Source: Phragmites australis
Lineage: Eukaryota; Streptophyta; Magnoliopsida; Poales; Poaceae
DNA length: 64,000 nt
Direction of reading: 5' to 3'
Assembly (NCBI RefSeq): GCF_958298935.1
Contig: NC_084936.1
Span: 5,587,501 to 5,651,500, forward strand
Shown piece by piece: positions 11,801-23,529 of the stretch. Below the pieces are notes generated by a model. The model saw nothing but the letters and a program-made list of their open reading frames with translations, was not told where the DNA came from and searched no databases. Numbering within the stretch: the stretch's first letter is position 1; the number at the start of each line of letters is the position of its first letter. Position numbers and translations under genes: made by a program.

Positions 11801-14800
11801 GGCTCCATGTATTTATATCCATAAAGGAGTGATTACAGGAGATTATAATGATCCTTTAAGGATTGCAATCACAACTGTACATATCTACAATAATTGGAGA
11901 ATAATATCTCTGCAGTAATTGGAGAATAATATCTCTAACACCCCCCGCAGTCGCAGCGGGAGGCTCTCGAACGCCAAGACTGTCCCGAAGTCGAGGAAGA
12001 GTTTGGATGGCAATCCTTTGGTCATGATATCGGCGAACTGCAAGCTGGAAGGCACATGAAGAACGCGAACATGGCTGAGGGAGACCTTTTCCCGGACAAA
12101 GTGGATGTCGATCTCTATGGTTTGACGATGTTGGACGGGGTTGGCTGACATGTAGACCGCGCTGACATTGTCGCAGTAGATGACAATAGCAGACTTAAGT
12201 GGGAAGTGTAATTCTTGCAACAGTTGGCAAATCCACCATTATTCAGCGATAGCATGAGCGACCGCCCTGTACTCGGCCTCAGCACTAGAGCGGGACACAG
12301 TCGTTTACCGCTTGGAAGACCAAGATATCAAGTTGTCCCCGAGGTAGACACATAAGCCTGAAGTGGAGCGCCTAGAGTCGGGACAACCGGCCCAATAAAC
12401 GTCTGAATATGCAGTGACAAATGTAGTAGATGAAGTCTGGAGGAGGAGACCGTAGTTAAGGGTGCCCTTGACATAGCGGTTTGGTCGTGCCACCCAACCA
12501 GCACCCCTGTTGACACTCAGCCCAAGCTTTCAGGGACAGACAAAGAATCCGTGGCCGACGCGACACACTACAAAAGCCTCGCTAGAGCTCTTCAATACCT
12601 CACATTGACACGATCAGACATTGCCTATGCAATTTAGCAAGTGTGTCTTCATATGCATGCTCCCAGGGAACCTCATCTCTCACCCTTAACCGTAGTTTGG
12701 ACGAGGAGACCATACTTAAGGGTGCACTAGAGTCCAGGTGTTGTTGCCAAAAAGTGACTGATACTCTTCGTTCATAGTGTGCCTCCAATTTGGGTCTTGA
12801 AGGGCTGCTCGATATGATGTAGGCACAGGGGAGATAGTGGTGTGATCAACTGTGAAGGCTAACCTGTCCACCGGGACTACAATCCTATCCTTTGCTCGAG
12901 TCCGCATTGGATGAGGACAAAGACTTGGCCGAGCCAAAGGTGATGTTGTAGGCGCTGCCATTGTAGGTGCCAAGGTTGCTGTGCCAGTTGGCGATGTCAC
13001 AGCAGGTGAAGTAGAAGGAACAGCTGCGGCTTGGCCTCTTGCCAAGCTGCAACGCCTAGTTGGCACAGGAGGATGAGGAGCCGTAGCTGCTCTTGGGCGT
13101 TTGGTGTACACCAAGAGCGGTTTGGGAGGTAGTGGAGTCATGCCGGGAGCCGATGCGGTGCCGCTTGGTGCTGGAAGAGCAGAAGAGGCGGCACTGACGG
13201 GCGTAGATGCGCCAGATCTGGGTGCACTCGGCTGAACCGGCAGAATAGCAGCACCAAAAACCTGTAAGAAGTCAAGTTCTCGTGCCGGTGAAGGTGGCAA
13301 TGAGGTTAGTTTTTCAAAAGGGAAGACTGACCCGTCGAAGACAACATGGCAAGATAGAATGACTCACCGAGTTGTAGGATCGTAACAACGGTAACAATGA
13401 TGATTGGATGGATAGCCGATGAAGATGCAAGTTGATGATCTAGGATGAAGTTTATGTGTGGTTGTGGCTGACAGATTAGGATAGCAAAGGCAACCAAATA
13501 TGCGGAGATATTCGTAGGAGGGGTGAACACCATGGAGGATGAAGTATGGGGAGGCTGATGCGATAGCTTTGCTTGGGCACCGATTTAGGAGGTAGGTAGC
13601 GGTTGCTAAGGCTTCGGCCTGAAATCGAGGTGGTAATTGGGCTTGGAGAAGAAGTGTGCGCATGACGTTGTTTATGGTGCGAATGGCGCATTCAACTTTC
13701 CCATTTTGAGGTGAGGTGTAGGGGCAGGAAAGGCGGAGAACAACTCCTTGATTTGTGAAGAAAGAGGTTGATTTGGTGTTGATGAACTCCCGACCATTGT
13801 TGGTCTGGAGGGATCGTATGGGGACCCCAAATTGCGTTTTGACAAAGGCAAAGAAAGACTGATTTGTGTGAATACATCAGACTTAGCGCGAATAGGAAAA
13901 GTTCAATAGTATTGTGAGAAATCATCGACAATAACTAGATAGTATTGAAAGCCTGATATGCTTGGAATTGGAGAAGTCCACAAATTGCATTGAATTAATT
14001 CAAAAGGAGTGCTAGACATTGTATTTGAATTATCAAAAGGTAGGCAAACATGTTTGCCAATTTGACAAGCATGACAGAAATGTTGGTTAAGTTTTATTTG
14101 TGGGATAGCTGTCTGTTGCAGGGTGATGGAAGCATCACAACCGAGATGGCTGAGACAACGATGCCAAATGTCTATAGAGGGCACATCCGACAGGAGAGTT
14201 TAGGGCCGAACAGCTACAGGTGGAATAGTGTAGAGATCACTGTAGCTATTGTAGTGAAGAATTACGGCCTTTGTTAGCATATCCTTCACAGAGAAGTCGA
14301 GAGAGTCAAATTCGATAGAACAAGAGTTATCTCTAGTAAATTTACGAACGGATAAAAGATTGCGATCTAGAGAGGGAACATGAAGAATGTTGTTTAGATG
14401 AAAGTTATGCTCAGAAGGTGTGGGAAGAAGGGTCTGCCCACAGCGAGAGACGGGAAGTGAAGTCCCATTTTCAACTATGATAGATTGTGGGGTGGAAAGA
14501 AGTGAGGTATTGGAGAGAATACCATCATCAGACATCATGTGAGTGGAGGCGTCAGAGTCCACAACCTAGCCACCGTTCCCGACTTGGAGATTGTTCATTA
14601 CGGAGATGAGGCTGGCGTTGTCCCAAGAGGGCTGCACGGCTATCTGAGGTGAGGGTTGGGACTAGTGTAGTGGGGTGGCGACTGTGTTCAATTCTTGAGG
14701 ACGAGAGCCGAGGATGCTAGCACTGGTGGTGGGGCACGGAGTCCAGGTTGGAGGCGCATTCCAAATGTCCTGGCCTGGATTGAAGCATATCCATGGTTCG

Positions 14801-17800
14801 GACGGAGGATTGGCCCACTGAGCGCTGCCATTGTTGCTGCCGTTGTTCTTCCACTTGCCTTTGTTCTTGCTAGAGTGATCGGAGTTCGTTTGCTTGCCGG
14901 CACCCCGGCACAAATTCCCGCTGCAAGAAGAGCCGTTGCTGCAGGCGGAGGAGTTGGCGGTGGTGGAGAAGAGCGCTGTTGCTGCTTCGGCCTTGGAAAT
15001 GTTGGTGAGGCACATCTCTTCCATGAGCAGCATGGAACAACACTCCGTCATGGTGATGACAGTGGCAGCCTGAGCCATGCGTGGGTTTAGACCGCGCAGA
15101 GTGCTAAGAATGAGTGTGCGGTCGAGAATGGGGGAGTCCGCATGGCGTCAGCTAGGTGCTTCTGCTCTTTGCAGTATGCGGTGACGCTGAGATCCCCTTG
15201 TTGAAGACCATGGAAGTCGTTGAGGATGATGATGGAACGACTCTCCTTGTTGCCGCAGAAGAGTCTCGGCTGCGGTGTATAGCGTGTGGGTGTCCTGATC
15301 CTTGTTGAGGATGATGTCCAGGACGTCGTTGGCGATGGAGCCGTACATGATCGAGTGGACAGCGTAGTCGTCTTGATGCCATGCAGGGTTTGTTGGTGCA
15401 GCAGGAACCGACCCGTCGATGTGGTGGAGGAGTCCATGGCGGCCAAGAAGAGCTTGCAGAAAGATGCTCCACTTGGTGAGGTTGCCATGCTCCAGATCTA
15501 GAGTAATGGGAACCAGAGCCCTTGTTGCTCCGGTGAGAGGCAGCAGTGGATGGAAGGTTTATGGTGAGGGGCATAGCACCTATGGTGATGTTGGTCAGAG
15601 AGGGTTCGGTGGCCATGGCAGTGGAGAGGAGGATCGATTCAAATTGATACCATGTAAGAAGGGAAGGAGGAAAGTATTTTGCGAATGCCACGCACGGCTG
15701 GAGGCCTCAGGGCTCCATGTATTTATATCCATAAAGGAGTGATTATAGGGGATTATAATGATCCTTTAAGGATCATAATCACAACTGTACATATTTGCAG
15801 TAATTGGATAATAATATCTCTGCAGTAATTGCAGAATAATATCTCTAACAATGTGGACGGTGCTAACACTTAACTATCCCACGGGTCTCAAGCCTGAGAT
15901 AGTTGGAAAGCTAATGCTTCCATTTTTTGCAATAAGTTCACTAGCTCAGGGCTTTTGTGTACATCCACTATAGTTTTGGACTAAGAAGGGCAGCATCCTT
16001 GAACGTTCAATAGGATACTTGTTTAGCAGCAAAAATGCTGTGAGTTGACTAAATGGATAAATGTAAAAGCATACCATTTGTTTAGTTTATATTATTCTTC
16101 CGTACTTGAAATGCAAGAAATGGCCCTGTGTTTTCTCCATCTGTTTTGGTGGTTGGTGCATTACTGATTTATGTGCCTAAGCCCCTGACTTACTGCTTCA
16201 ACTTTTGTAGTTGTGGGAGAGTGGATGAGCTGGTGTACTTTGCTGGTTTGAAGGAGCAATATGAAATTGTGGTTCATCATTACATTCAGGTGGGTATCAT
16301 CATATGGGGCATTTATCATCTAAAAAAGGTGTAGCACTACAGTCCATGGTTTTTAAGGCGTCGCCTAGGCGACAAGGCACAACTCGGTCACCATAGGGGC
16401 AAGGCGCCACCTCGTCACCTTATGCGTATTCCTTCTTTGGCTTGATTCTGCCATCTCCTGTCTTCTCCGTCTTGATTCAGCGGTCTGCCGCTGTTGCCTG
16501 CCCTCCTACGGCTTGATTTTGCCATCGCCTGCCCATCTCCGGCTGATTCTGCTGTCTCCCGCCTTCTCTGGCCATGCCATCCTTGCCGATCTTGTCGGTT
16601 TTGATCAGGAAAGAGGCTGCATGGAAGGGAGCATTAGGGGCGATGGGAAGAAGCGAAGAGGTGGCGGCAAGGGAAACCCTATGATGGCTGGTGGCTTGTG
16701 GAGCTGGAGGGGGTGGGTTAAGATGGCTGCAGGCCTTTGGTGGGTTACGATGGGCTGGCTTAGGTTGAGTGGGCTTGCTAGGTTGAATGGGCTGACCCCT
16801 AAATTGGCCCATCTCTCCTGTTTTTCCTTTTTTCTCTCCTATTTTTCCTCTGGTCAGGATACTCTCTATGTATATATGGCGTCGCCTCGCTGTGCGTCTA
16901 GGCGGCTGGAAGGGGGTGGGGCGCCTTGCCTTGCCTTACCACCTTAAAAACCATGCTACTGTTATTGAACCTAATAGTTGGGCATGCTCTCAACTGCCAA
17001 GTGCCAGCCAGTGTTGACAGTTGCATGTTTGAGCAAAGGCATATGCCCATAGATAATATATGCTGCTATTGCTTTAGGCCTACTCAAGTCCAAAGAGTCA
17101 AAAAGTTGCACAATCTTACTAATCGTTTCAACAGAAGCAGCTCAGTCTGAGTTGAGCTTAGGGCCAATTTGATGTTGTGGTGCTGTCCTGTGCTGTTCTA
17201 GGATGGGGTAGGGTCTGGCTGGGATGATCTTGCATTCTTGCTACAATATCTACCACCAAATCCACTTTTATCTTCTCTTTTAACAATTGTAATTCTTAAA
17301 CCAAACTTTTTCTTATGTAAATAAATACACAAGGAAATAATTATTCAATGTCATACATTAATATATAATCGTCTCGAGTTATCCACCTATTATGCTGGTC
17401 TCAAAACACATGTGTTGTTAGCACTGGCCTTTGTTTTTTGACTGGAGTAACACCGGTCTTTGTTACACATCTTTTCTTTTGTGGAAGTCCATTTCTTTGC
17501 CCTCATTGAATTTGACAGGTCTGGAAATAATCACGTATCAGGACACATTTTTATCCTTACATGGAATATTGTTCATCTTTACTTTGTACACATTAACTTC
17601 AACTGTGGCGCCGGACCCTAATACTTTTCCCATTTATTGTGTCAGCAAGGAGAAGCAAGAAAAGCACTGGAAGTTCTTCAACGGCACAATGTTCCAGTAG
17701 ACCTTGTGGTACAGAATTTCCTTACATTTATTCTTTCAACAGCACTGTTTGAGAACCTAAAAGTTTTCTGTTATTTCTACCATATTAAATTTACTTATTT

Positions 17801-20800
17801 GTTTCCTTACAGTATAAATTCGCCCCAGATTTAATCATGTTAGATGCTTATGAGACTGTTGAATCATGGATGATGGCGAGAAACAAGTTGAATCCAGGGA
17901 AACTTATACCAGCAATGATGCGTTATGTGAGCGAACCACATGCCAAGTATGATATGCAGACAGTTCATCATGCATTGTTTCTTCCTATTATTATAACTCT
18001 ATATATGAGTCTTCTTATTTTAGCACCTTCTCTGCTAAAAGTTTTATTTTGTCAGGGTGAACACAACGATTATTGTATTTTGCATTGTTCAAAAAATCGG
18101 TGATCTGTATCTGCTCGGCCGGCTTGGGAGTAGGGATTAATTGGTTAATTGTGGATTAACTGAAATAATCGGTTGACCATTAATCGGTTGGTATGAAGAA
18201 CTTATGTGTATAAGATGCTAAGAACTAACTAGGACAACAATGTGTTATCTTGATGGCTTGATATTGTAGTTTTGATGACGAATACTTGATTGGAAGGCGA
18301 TAAATCTGCAAAATAAATAACAATCTATGAGTATGTACTTCAAATATAAACTATAAATTCCAAAAAAAAATGGCAGCGATCATTCTTATTCAATCAAACA
18401 CGTTAATTTGTGATAAACATATATCAAAACATCTGATTGTAACTTTATAGGTATAAAGGATGTATAAATAAACTAAATAAAAGCTGCTGAAAAATAGAAA
18501 AGAAAAAGGAAAAATAGAAAAGGGGAAGGGATCTGGTTGGCCCAGCCCAACAGATCCCTTCCCTATTGCAGCCCAAAAGCCCATTAGGGTTCAATTACTT
18601 ACACACCGCTCCCCTCCCGACTGCCAAGTCCTGAGTCCGTTCCTCTGCCATCGCCCGCTCGTTCCTGCTTTCCCCCGCCGTCGCCCTGCGCCTGCTCTCT
18701 CCTGTCGTCGCCTTCTCAGCTCCCCTGCTGCCTCCTCCTTTGCTCTCCTGCCGTTGCCGCCTACTCTCCCCTTGGCTCCACCCGCTGCCTGCACCTACTC
18801 TCCCCTGCCGTTGCCTGCGCCTGCTCTACCCCGCCATCGCCTCCTCCCTCCCCCGTCACCGCCTCTTTCTCCTCTCCTTCGACGTGGCCGGATGTATCGG
18901 ATACGCGTCACGCTGCGTCGGACGTGAGTCGACGTGCGGATACGCGTCGACACGACGAATTTTTTTTGGACACGCATGTCCCGTAACACAAATCGATGGT
19001 CAACCCGATTAATCGGCCGGCCGATTTTAGACCCTATTTCACCCTAATCTAGTCGTTGCCCTGCCGATTACCGATTACTCGATCGATTTTTTCATCACTG
19101 GTATTTTGAAACATTCGTTATATTGCTTATTTCAATTCTGCAACTGTTTTGGGTTGAAGCGAACAGCTTAATTGAACATAAATCCCACTCTGTGATTCCA
19201 AAACTTTGAATTGAACCATTAAAAGTGTTTTTATTCCCTTTGCTCTTAAGCTCTGGAGCAACCTGCAATTCAAATTGGTAACATGGTTTTCCATAATGTG
19301 CATGATGTAATAAAAACATGGTTGCAACTCTTGCAGGAACGAAACACATGAGGTTATTAAATACTTGGAATTTTGTGTGAAAGATTTGAACAATGAGGAT
19401 CCTGGAGTGCACAATTTGCTATTATCACTATACGCCAAAAAGGTAAATCCTCTTGCCATAGTGTACCTTTTTTGCTCATGCTGTATGCCAAGGTGGATCT
19501 TCCTATCGTTCTTATAGACTAGAAACAAAACTTGTGGAATAAATTATTATCGCAGTCATGCTCGTGAATAGTAGCTATATTACTTCTGTTGCACTCATTC
19601 CATATTCATGTCATCGGTTGTTTATTTATGAGGCAATAAGTACCCATATCCATCAGGTTAAGTGAATATTTGCCAGACATATAAACCCAGAAGAAATTTT
19701 TTATATGCTCTGGTCTATTCATCTGTAGGAGGATGAGTCCCAGCTTTTGCAATTTCTGGACACCAAGTTTGGTAGAGGACAAACTAGTGGCCCTGAATTC
19801 TTTTACGATCCCAAGTATGCTCTCCGCCTATGTCTTCAAGAGAAGAGAATGCGTGCTTGCGTTCGTATTTACAGCATGATGTCCATGCATGAGGAAGCTG
19901 TGGCACTTGCTTTGAAGGTAGTTGCTCACTAAGTTCCATCTGATTAGCAGCCATTGTGCTTGTGCATATTGACGGTTTAATTTTTCTAATTTCTTGATGT
20001 TTCTATTATTCTTATACTTTGTTTGGTCCTCACTAGGTGGACTTAGAACTTGCAAAGGCAGAAGCAGACAAAGTAGAAGATGATGAAGAGCTTAGGAAGA
20101 AGTTGTGGCTTAAGGTTGCAAAGCATGTCATTGAACAAGAGAAAGGGATCAAGAGAGAGAATATAAAGAAAGCAATAGAATTCCTTTCAGAGACCAATAA
20201 CTTGTTGAAGATTGAGGATATCTTGCCATTTTTCCCAGACTTCGTATTGATCGACGACTTCAAAGTAAGATAAAGAAAAGTGCATGCATTCTGAGCTATT
20301 TATTAAAAAGATCCCTTCTTTTGTTAATTTCTTCCTTCGACTTCAGATTCATGCCACTAGTCTGTAACCTCTGTTCTATAACTCTTATCTTGTTATAACT
20401 ATGGAAATGTGCTATGAATAGGAGGAAATCTGCAAATCTCTCAAGGACTATAACAGCCAGATTGAGCAGCTGAAACAGGAGATGGATGATGCCACACGTG
20501 GCGCAGACAATATCAGAAATGATATTGGTGCCCTTGCTCAGAGATACACTGTAATTGATCGTGAGCAGGATTGCGGGGTAAGACACTGGTGCTCGCAAGT
20601 TGCATTATCCAAAATACTTCTGTTGCTGGCTTTACCTGACTTGTGTTGTCCTGTTGCATTTGTTTTGGGTATCACTTCATTACTTTCCATCTCTTTGCAT
20701 TTCATGCACGTAAACATATAGCAGGCAAAATTCAGAATGATACCTGTGTTGTTTGTATTTCCTGTGCTCTAGAGTGTGTCTGAATTCTTTACCATTTCAG

Positions 20801-22682
20801 TACACATGGTTGTACGAATTTGTGCATTTAAAATATTTTGCACTATTGTGGTGCTAACTCCTGTTCCTGACCTGACAGGTATGCCGGCGCAAAATATTGA
20901 CTGTTGGAGGGTTACACCAGGTAGGAAGAAGCTATACGTCTGTTGGAAACATGGCCCCCTTTTATGTGTTTCCCTGTGGGCACGCCTTCCATGCGAATTG
21001 TTTGATTGCCCATGTAACTCGTTGCAGTAGCCAGGTGCAAGTAAGTCCATCTAGAACATTTCAGTTGGTTATTGCGGTATTCAATAATATAACCAGCCTT
21101 ATATTTAGTCTCCTTTACCAATCAGTTGTGTATGAGTTCATTATCTTGTAGGCTGAGAGAATATTGGACCTTCAGAAACGACTTAGCTTGATGGATAGGA
21201 AAGCAGCAAAAGACAATGGAGCAAGTGTGAATGGTGAATCTATTATGAGCACAACCCCAGTTGATAAGGTCTGGTGATATCTGATTTCTCACATCCTTCA
21301 GCCTGCAGCTCTTTTGCTGATGTGATCGGATATTGTTAGTGTTACCGGGACTCGCGAGTCCGATTTTTTTTTGCCGTGTTGACACGTATCCCCGCATCAA
21401 CACACACCGGATGCGGTGCGACATGCATTTGACGCGCCGTGGCCGTGTCCAAGGCTGGGAGATGAGGATGACAGCGGCGGCGGGGGAGAGGAGGTGGCAG
21501 TGGGGGAGAGGTTGAGGCAGCGGGGGCGAGGGGGATACGTATATCTATTGTGTGCATAGGCGCAATGCAGTTCACTGTTGCGTCACCCTCCAATTACGAC
21601 CCTCAAAACAATATAGTTACGATGTACAAGATAGGTCAGTTACTGTTTGTTCATCTCTGCGCACAAGTAGTAATTTGTTCACCTCTGCGCACACCTCTAG
21701 TTACGATCTCAAAAACAGTATAGTTACGATCCACAATATAGATCAATTGCTACAAATATGTATGGTCGTAACTTGGTAATTTTCTTTAGTTGTAATTATG
21801 TATATTTTATCATGTGATTGTAACTTGTTCACCTCTGCGTTCATCTCCAGTTACGATCTCAAAAGAAGTATAGTTGTAATCCACAAGATAGATCAATTAC
21901 TACAAATATATATGGTCGTAACTCAGGTTCTTCTCTGGTTGCAATTATGTTTTTTTTGTCATATGATCGTAACTTGTTCATCTCTGTACACACCTCTAGT
22001 TACTATCCTAAAAACAATATAGTTACGATTTACAAGATATGTTAGTTACGATCATAAGTTGTAACTGCAGTATAGTACAAATCGCAATTGGATGTTTACC
22101 ATGTTGTAATTGTATAACGATCCTAAAATTTCTTCAAAATATAGCCTTCATGGATTTTGTTTTGTTAAGCGTATTTTTTCCAACAATATGCTTTTAAACG
22201 GATAAAAAATCGGATATGTGGTTCTAGAGATATTGCATTTTAACTATTCGAATCAACAAAAAATCTTCCACATGCAGCTCTGGTAGGTGGGATGGATTTT
22301 TACGTGGTTGTAACTGATCTGCTTAGCAGGTTGTAACTAATAATTTTTGAAGTTGCAATTGGGGCGCGTGTGGAAAGAAACTGGCTCTGTGGTCGCAGTG
22401 GCGCAGCGCAGAATAGACTTGCCGTGTGTGTGTGTATATATATATATATATATTTGGACATCCGCACCCGTGTCCGTATAACATCTGTTATTATTGTTTT
22501 TACAGCTGAGGTCTCAGTTGGACGATGCTGTAGCAAGTGAGTGCCCCTTCTGCGGCGATATGATGATCAAGGAGATTTCACAGCCGTTCATTCTCCCTGA
22601 AGAATCAGAGGAAAAGGCTTCATGGGAAATCAAACCGCAACCAGCAGCTCAAAAGATTCTCCCAATGACAATGTCTATATGA
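5833..22682 (+). CDS. VPS18: Vacuolar protein sorting-associated protein 18 homolog
   Basis: Core subunit of the HOPS/CORVET tethering complexes at late endosome and vacuole. Exons: 5833-6007, 6084-6296, 6406-6545, 6624-6719, 7051-7118, 7230-7331, 9531-9669, 9794-9934, 10016-10135, 10318-10374, 10474-10533, 10905-11012, 11126-11286, 16211-16289, 17646-17708, 17813-17946, 19337-19442, 19729-19917, 20037-20264, 20422-20577, 20879-21040, 21152-21268, 22506-22682. They total 2991 bases, a 996-residue frame, near the usual VPS18 size. The N-terminal half is the Pep3/Vps18 beta-propeller region, followed by helical clathrin-type repeats, a coiled coil (LKDYNSQIEQLKQEM) and a split RING-H2 (C844, C847, C878, H880, H883, C886, C951, C954). 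All introns are GT-AG except intron 1 (GC-AG). The start has a GCC-rich context. No frameshift was seen despite large transposon insertions. Confidence 0.95.
6008..6083 (+). other. VPS18 intron 1, apparent GC-AG intron
   Basis: Exon 1 must end at G6007 to give the conserved DDAH-DLDLG junction. The intron then starts GCTAGT instead of GTNNGT. The acceptor is a tandem CAGCAG, and either AG keeps the frame (with or without one alanine). The nearest GT, four bases downstream, would shift the frame. Retaining the intron gives a stop (TAG) at once. Confidence 0.7.
7792..9199 (+). mobile_element. Solo LTR (gypsy-like), in VPS18 intron 6
   Basis: The LTR is 1408 bp, bounded by TGTCGG and CCGACA. 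It is flanked by ATGTA (7787-7791) and ACGTA (9200-9204), a five-base target duplication with one mismatch. No internal retroelement sequence remains, so it is a solo LTR formed by LTR-LTR recombination. It lies in sense with VPS18. It is related to the truncated LTR at 1304 but clearly diverged. Confidence 0.85.
7890..8265 (+). repeat. Tandem about 72-bp hairpin repeats in solo LTR
   Basis: Five units start with a CCGGGAGA-like box (near 7894, 7977, 8055, 8130 and 8208) and each carries complementary arms such as GTGCTCGGGG / CCCCCGAGCAC. The loops differ between units while the stems persist. Confidence 0.7.
11885..15640 (-). pseudogene. Copia gag-pol remnant
   Basis: In minus-strand order it shows a gag region (15640-14650), a protease motif DSDASTHMM near 14560 in which the usual DSGAS glycine is aspartate, a GAG-pre-integrase/integrase zinc region with WHRCLSHLG and CHACQIGK (14184-14000), an integrase-core tail (13700-13360), the start of reverse transcriptase ending NNTWTLVHP (12720), and RNase H segments SDVYWAGCPDSRRSTSG and YCDNVSAVYMSANP (12420-11900). 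Many stops and shifts separate these blocks. The reverse transcriptase palm, including its YVDD-type motif, is not present. The tail of RT lies inverted at 12495-12715. Confidence 0.85.
12495..12715 (+). other. Inverted segment inside the copia element
   Basis: Here the copia pol sequence reads on the plus strand (STPVDTQPKLSGTDKES, then RALQYLTLTRSDIAYAI, then HMHAPREPHL), whereas the flanking RNase H and RT blocks read on the minus strand. The right junction (12687-12725) is itself an inverted repeat, CACCCTTAA...TTAAGGGTG, related to the sequence near 12460. This marks a local inversion after or during insertion. Confidence 0.8.
16345..16954. mobile_element. DNA element with CATGGTTTTTAAGG termini, in VPS18 intron 14
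   Basis: The 610-bp segment starts CATGGTTTTTAAGGCG and ends CCTTAAAAACCATG, a 14-base perfect terminal inverted repeat. The first 60 bases contain further palindromes (GGCGTCGCC, CCTAGGCG). No transposase is recognisable. Target duplication is uncertain because the termini are palindromic at CATG. Superfamily is unassigned. Confidence 0.65.
18083..19100. mobile_element. hAT-type non-autonomous element, in VPS18 intron 16
   Basis: It is 1018 bp. The left end CATTGTTCAAAAAATCG and the reverse complement of the right end CAGTGATGAAAAAATCG match at 14 of 17 positions. The flanking eight bases GTATTTTG (18075-18082 and 19101-19108) are a perfect target duplication, diagnostic of hAT. Subterminal regions are rich in AATCGG motifs. 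No transposase remains. Confidence 0.88.
21588..22060 (+). repeat. About 147-bp tandem repeat with AGTTACGATC motifs
   Basis: Units starting near 21588 (shortened), 21694, 21849 and 21997 share AGTTACGATCTCAAAA, then TATAGTTACGAT, then CACAAGATAGATCAATTAC-like and GGTCGTAACT segments. Spacing of the last three is about 147-155 bases. The repeats are diverged from each other. Confidence 0.65.
22427..22454. repeat. (GT)n(AT)n microsatellite
   Basis: A GT run passes into an AT run, about 28 bases, 50 bases before the last VPS18 exon. Confidence 0.85.
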
Positions 22683-23309
22683 TGCTATGGATGGTACAAC
22701 CTGAGATGGAATGGGTGTTGAGTTTGTACCTAACTTTGAGTTTTTGACACTCGTGCCCAAGAATTTTATTGTGCCATATGGTCTTTGTTAGCCTTTTCCT
22801 GTTGGGTGGATTCGTTTTCGATAATTGCCCAGTTTGTTTATTCATTTGATGGGTTTGTGCATAGAAACATCAGATGCCCCAAATGGGATCCTTGTATATG
22901 ATATGTGAAGTTATTATCGTTGCAAGAGATATCTCAGTTCAGTTGAGCTAATACAGTCTTGAATTCTGAGTTACAGTGAAATGAAAGTGTAAACTATTGA
23001 AGTCGTTCGTCCAAATTTGAAGAAATCTTTGCATTCTTGCCACAAATGAAAATACTGTGTAATGTAAACCTACATGAAAATCTTGTGAAATGATAACGGT
23101 CATTGCCCAATACATGTTATTATTTCCTTTCAAATGGTGTTGAGAATTCGTGGCAGGTTCAGAATGCTGAATGCTAAGACGATGCCACAAAAAGATGCGG
23201 GCATGGTGCACAAATTCCAGGCCGGGAACATGTATTTTTTTTAGTGGTTTTGGCTTGTCCAATTTGAATTCGAAATTTCCATTTGATCTGCTCCCGCCTG
23301 GAATTACAG
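22683..23309. other. VPS18 3' flank
   Basis: No gene is seen here. The first few hundred bases are T-rich and probably hold the VPS18 3' untranslated region; no canonical AATAAA stands out at a convincing distance. The rest is AT-rich spacer up to a hAT MITE. Confidence 0.4.
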
Positions 23310-23529
23310 CAGCGGCGGAGCTTGGATACAAATTTAGGGGGGGAGCAGTAAAGCCAAATGGGTTCCAAACAGGATGAACCGAATCAATAAAATATGGGAG
23401 CTTAGGTTCAAAATATAGTACAAATACATAAAATTTGTTGAATTATATGAAAAATACATTACAAAATATATAAAATTTGTTAGGCCGGGGGGCCACGGCC
23501 CCTTTAGCCACAACTATCCTCCACCCCTG
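23310..23529. mobile_element. hAT-type MITE, 220 bp
   Basis: The termini CAGCGGCGGAG and CTCCACCCCTG are imperfect inverted repeats (CAGNGGNGGAG). The flanking octamer AATTACAG is perfectly duplicated (23302-23309 and 23530-23537). The interior is AT-rich with a G-run and no coding content. Confidence 0.9.

Larger units (their letters stand above)
11743..15852 (-). mobile_element. Ty1/copia element, complete ends, in VPS18 intron 13
   Basis: The element is 4110 bp, antisense to VPS18. LTRs are 11743-11940 (198 bp) and 15653-15852 (200 bp), starting TGTAAG and ending CTAACA. The target duplication is a perfect ATGTG (11738-11742 and 15853-15857). Next to the right LTR is TGGTATCA (minus strand), an initiator-Met tRNA primer site. 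Next to the left LTR is a G-rich polypurine tract. The LTRs differ at several sites, so the insertion is not recent. The coding region is broken and the RT core is missing, so it is non-autonomous. Confidence 0.93.
21335..22490. mobile_element. Putative DNA element filling VPS18 intron 22
   Basis: The left part (AGTGTTACCGGGACTCG) and the reverse complement of the right part (GATGTTATACGGACACGG) are similar, suggesting diverged terminal inverted repeats around a GC-rich edge and an AT-rich core. The core contains the tandem repeats described next. A clean target duplication was not found, so the boundaries are approximate. Confidence 0.45.

Noticed and set aside
15087..15691. Plus-strand frames (15286-15742) overlapping the copia gag
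   Set aside because: They are shadows of the minus-strand gag region and run into the LTR.
16477..16947. Open frames of 111 and 144 codons in VPS18 intron 14
   Set aside because: They lie inside the terminal-repeat element, are low complexity and have no recognised domain.
5833..22682. VPS11 or another RING-bearing HOPS subunit instead of VPS18
   Set aside because: The N-terminal propeller sequence, the HDFSFDD and GGAETYYHHARWPRPKPL blocks and the split C-terminal RING fit plant VPS18.
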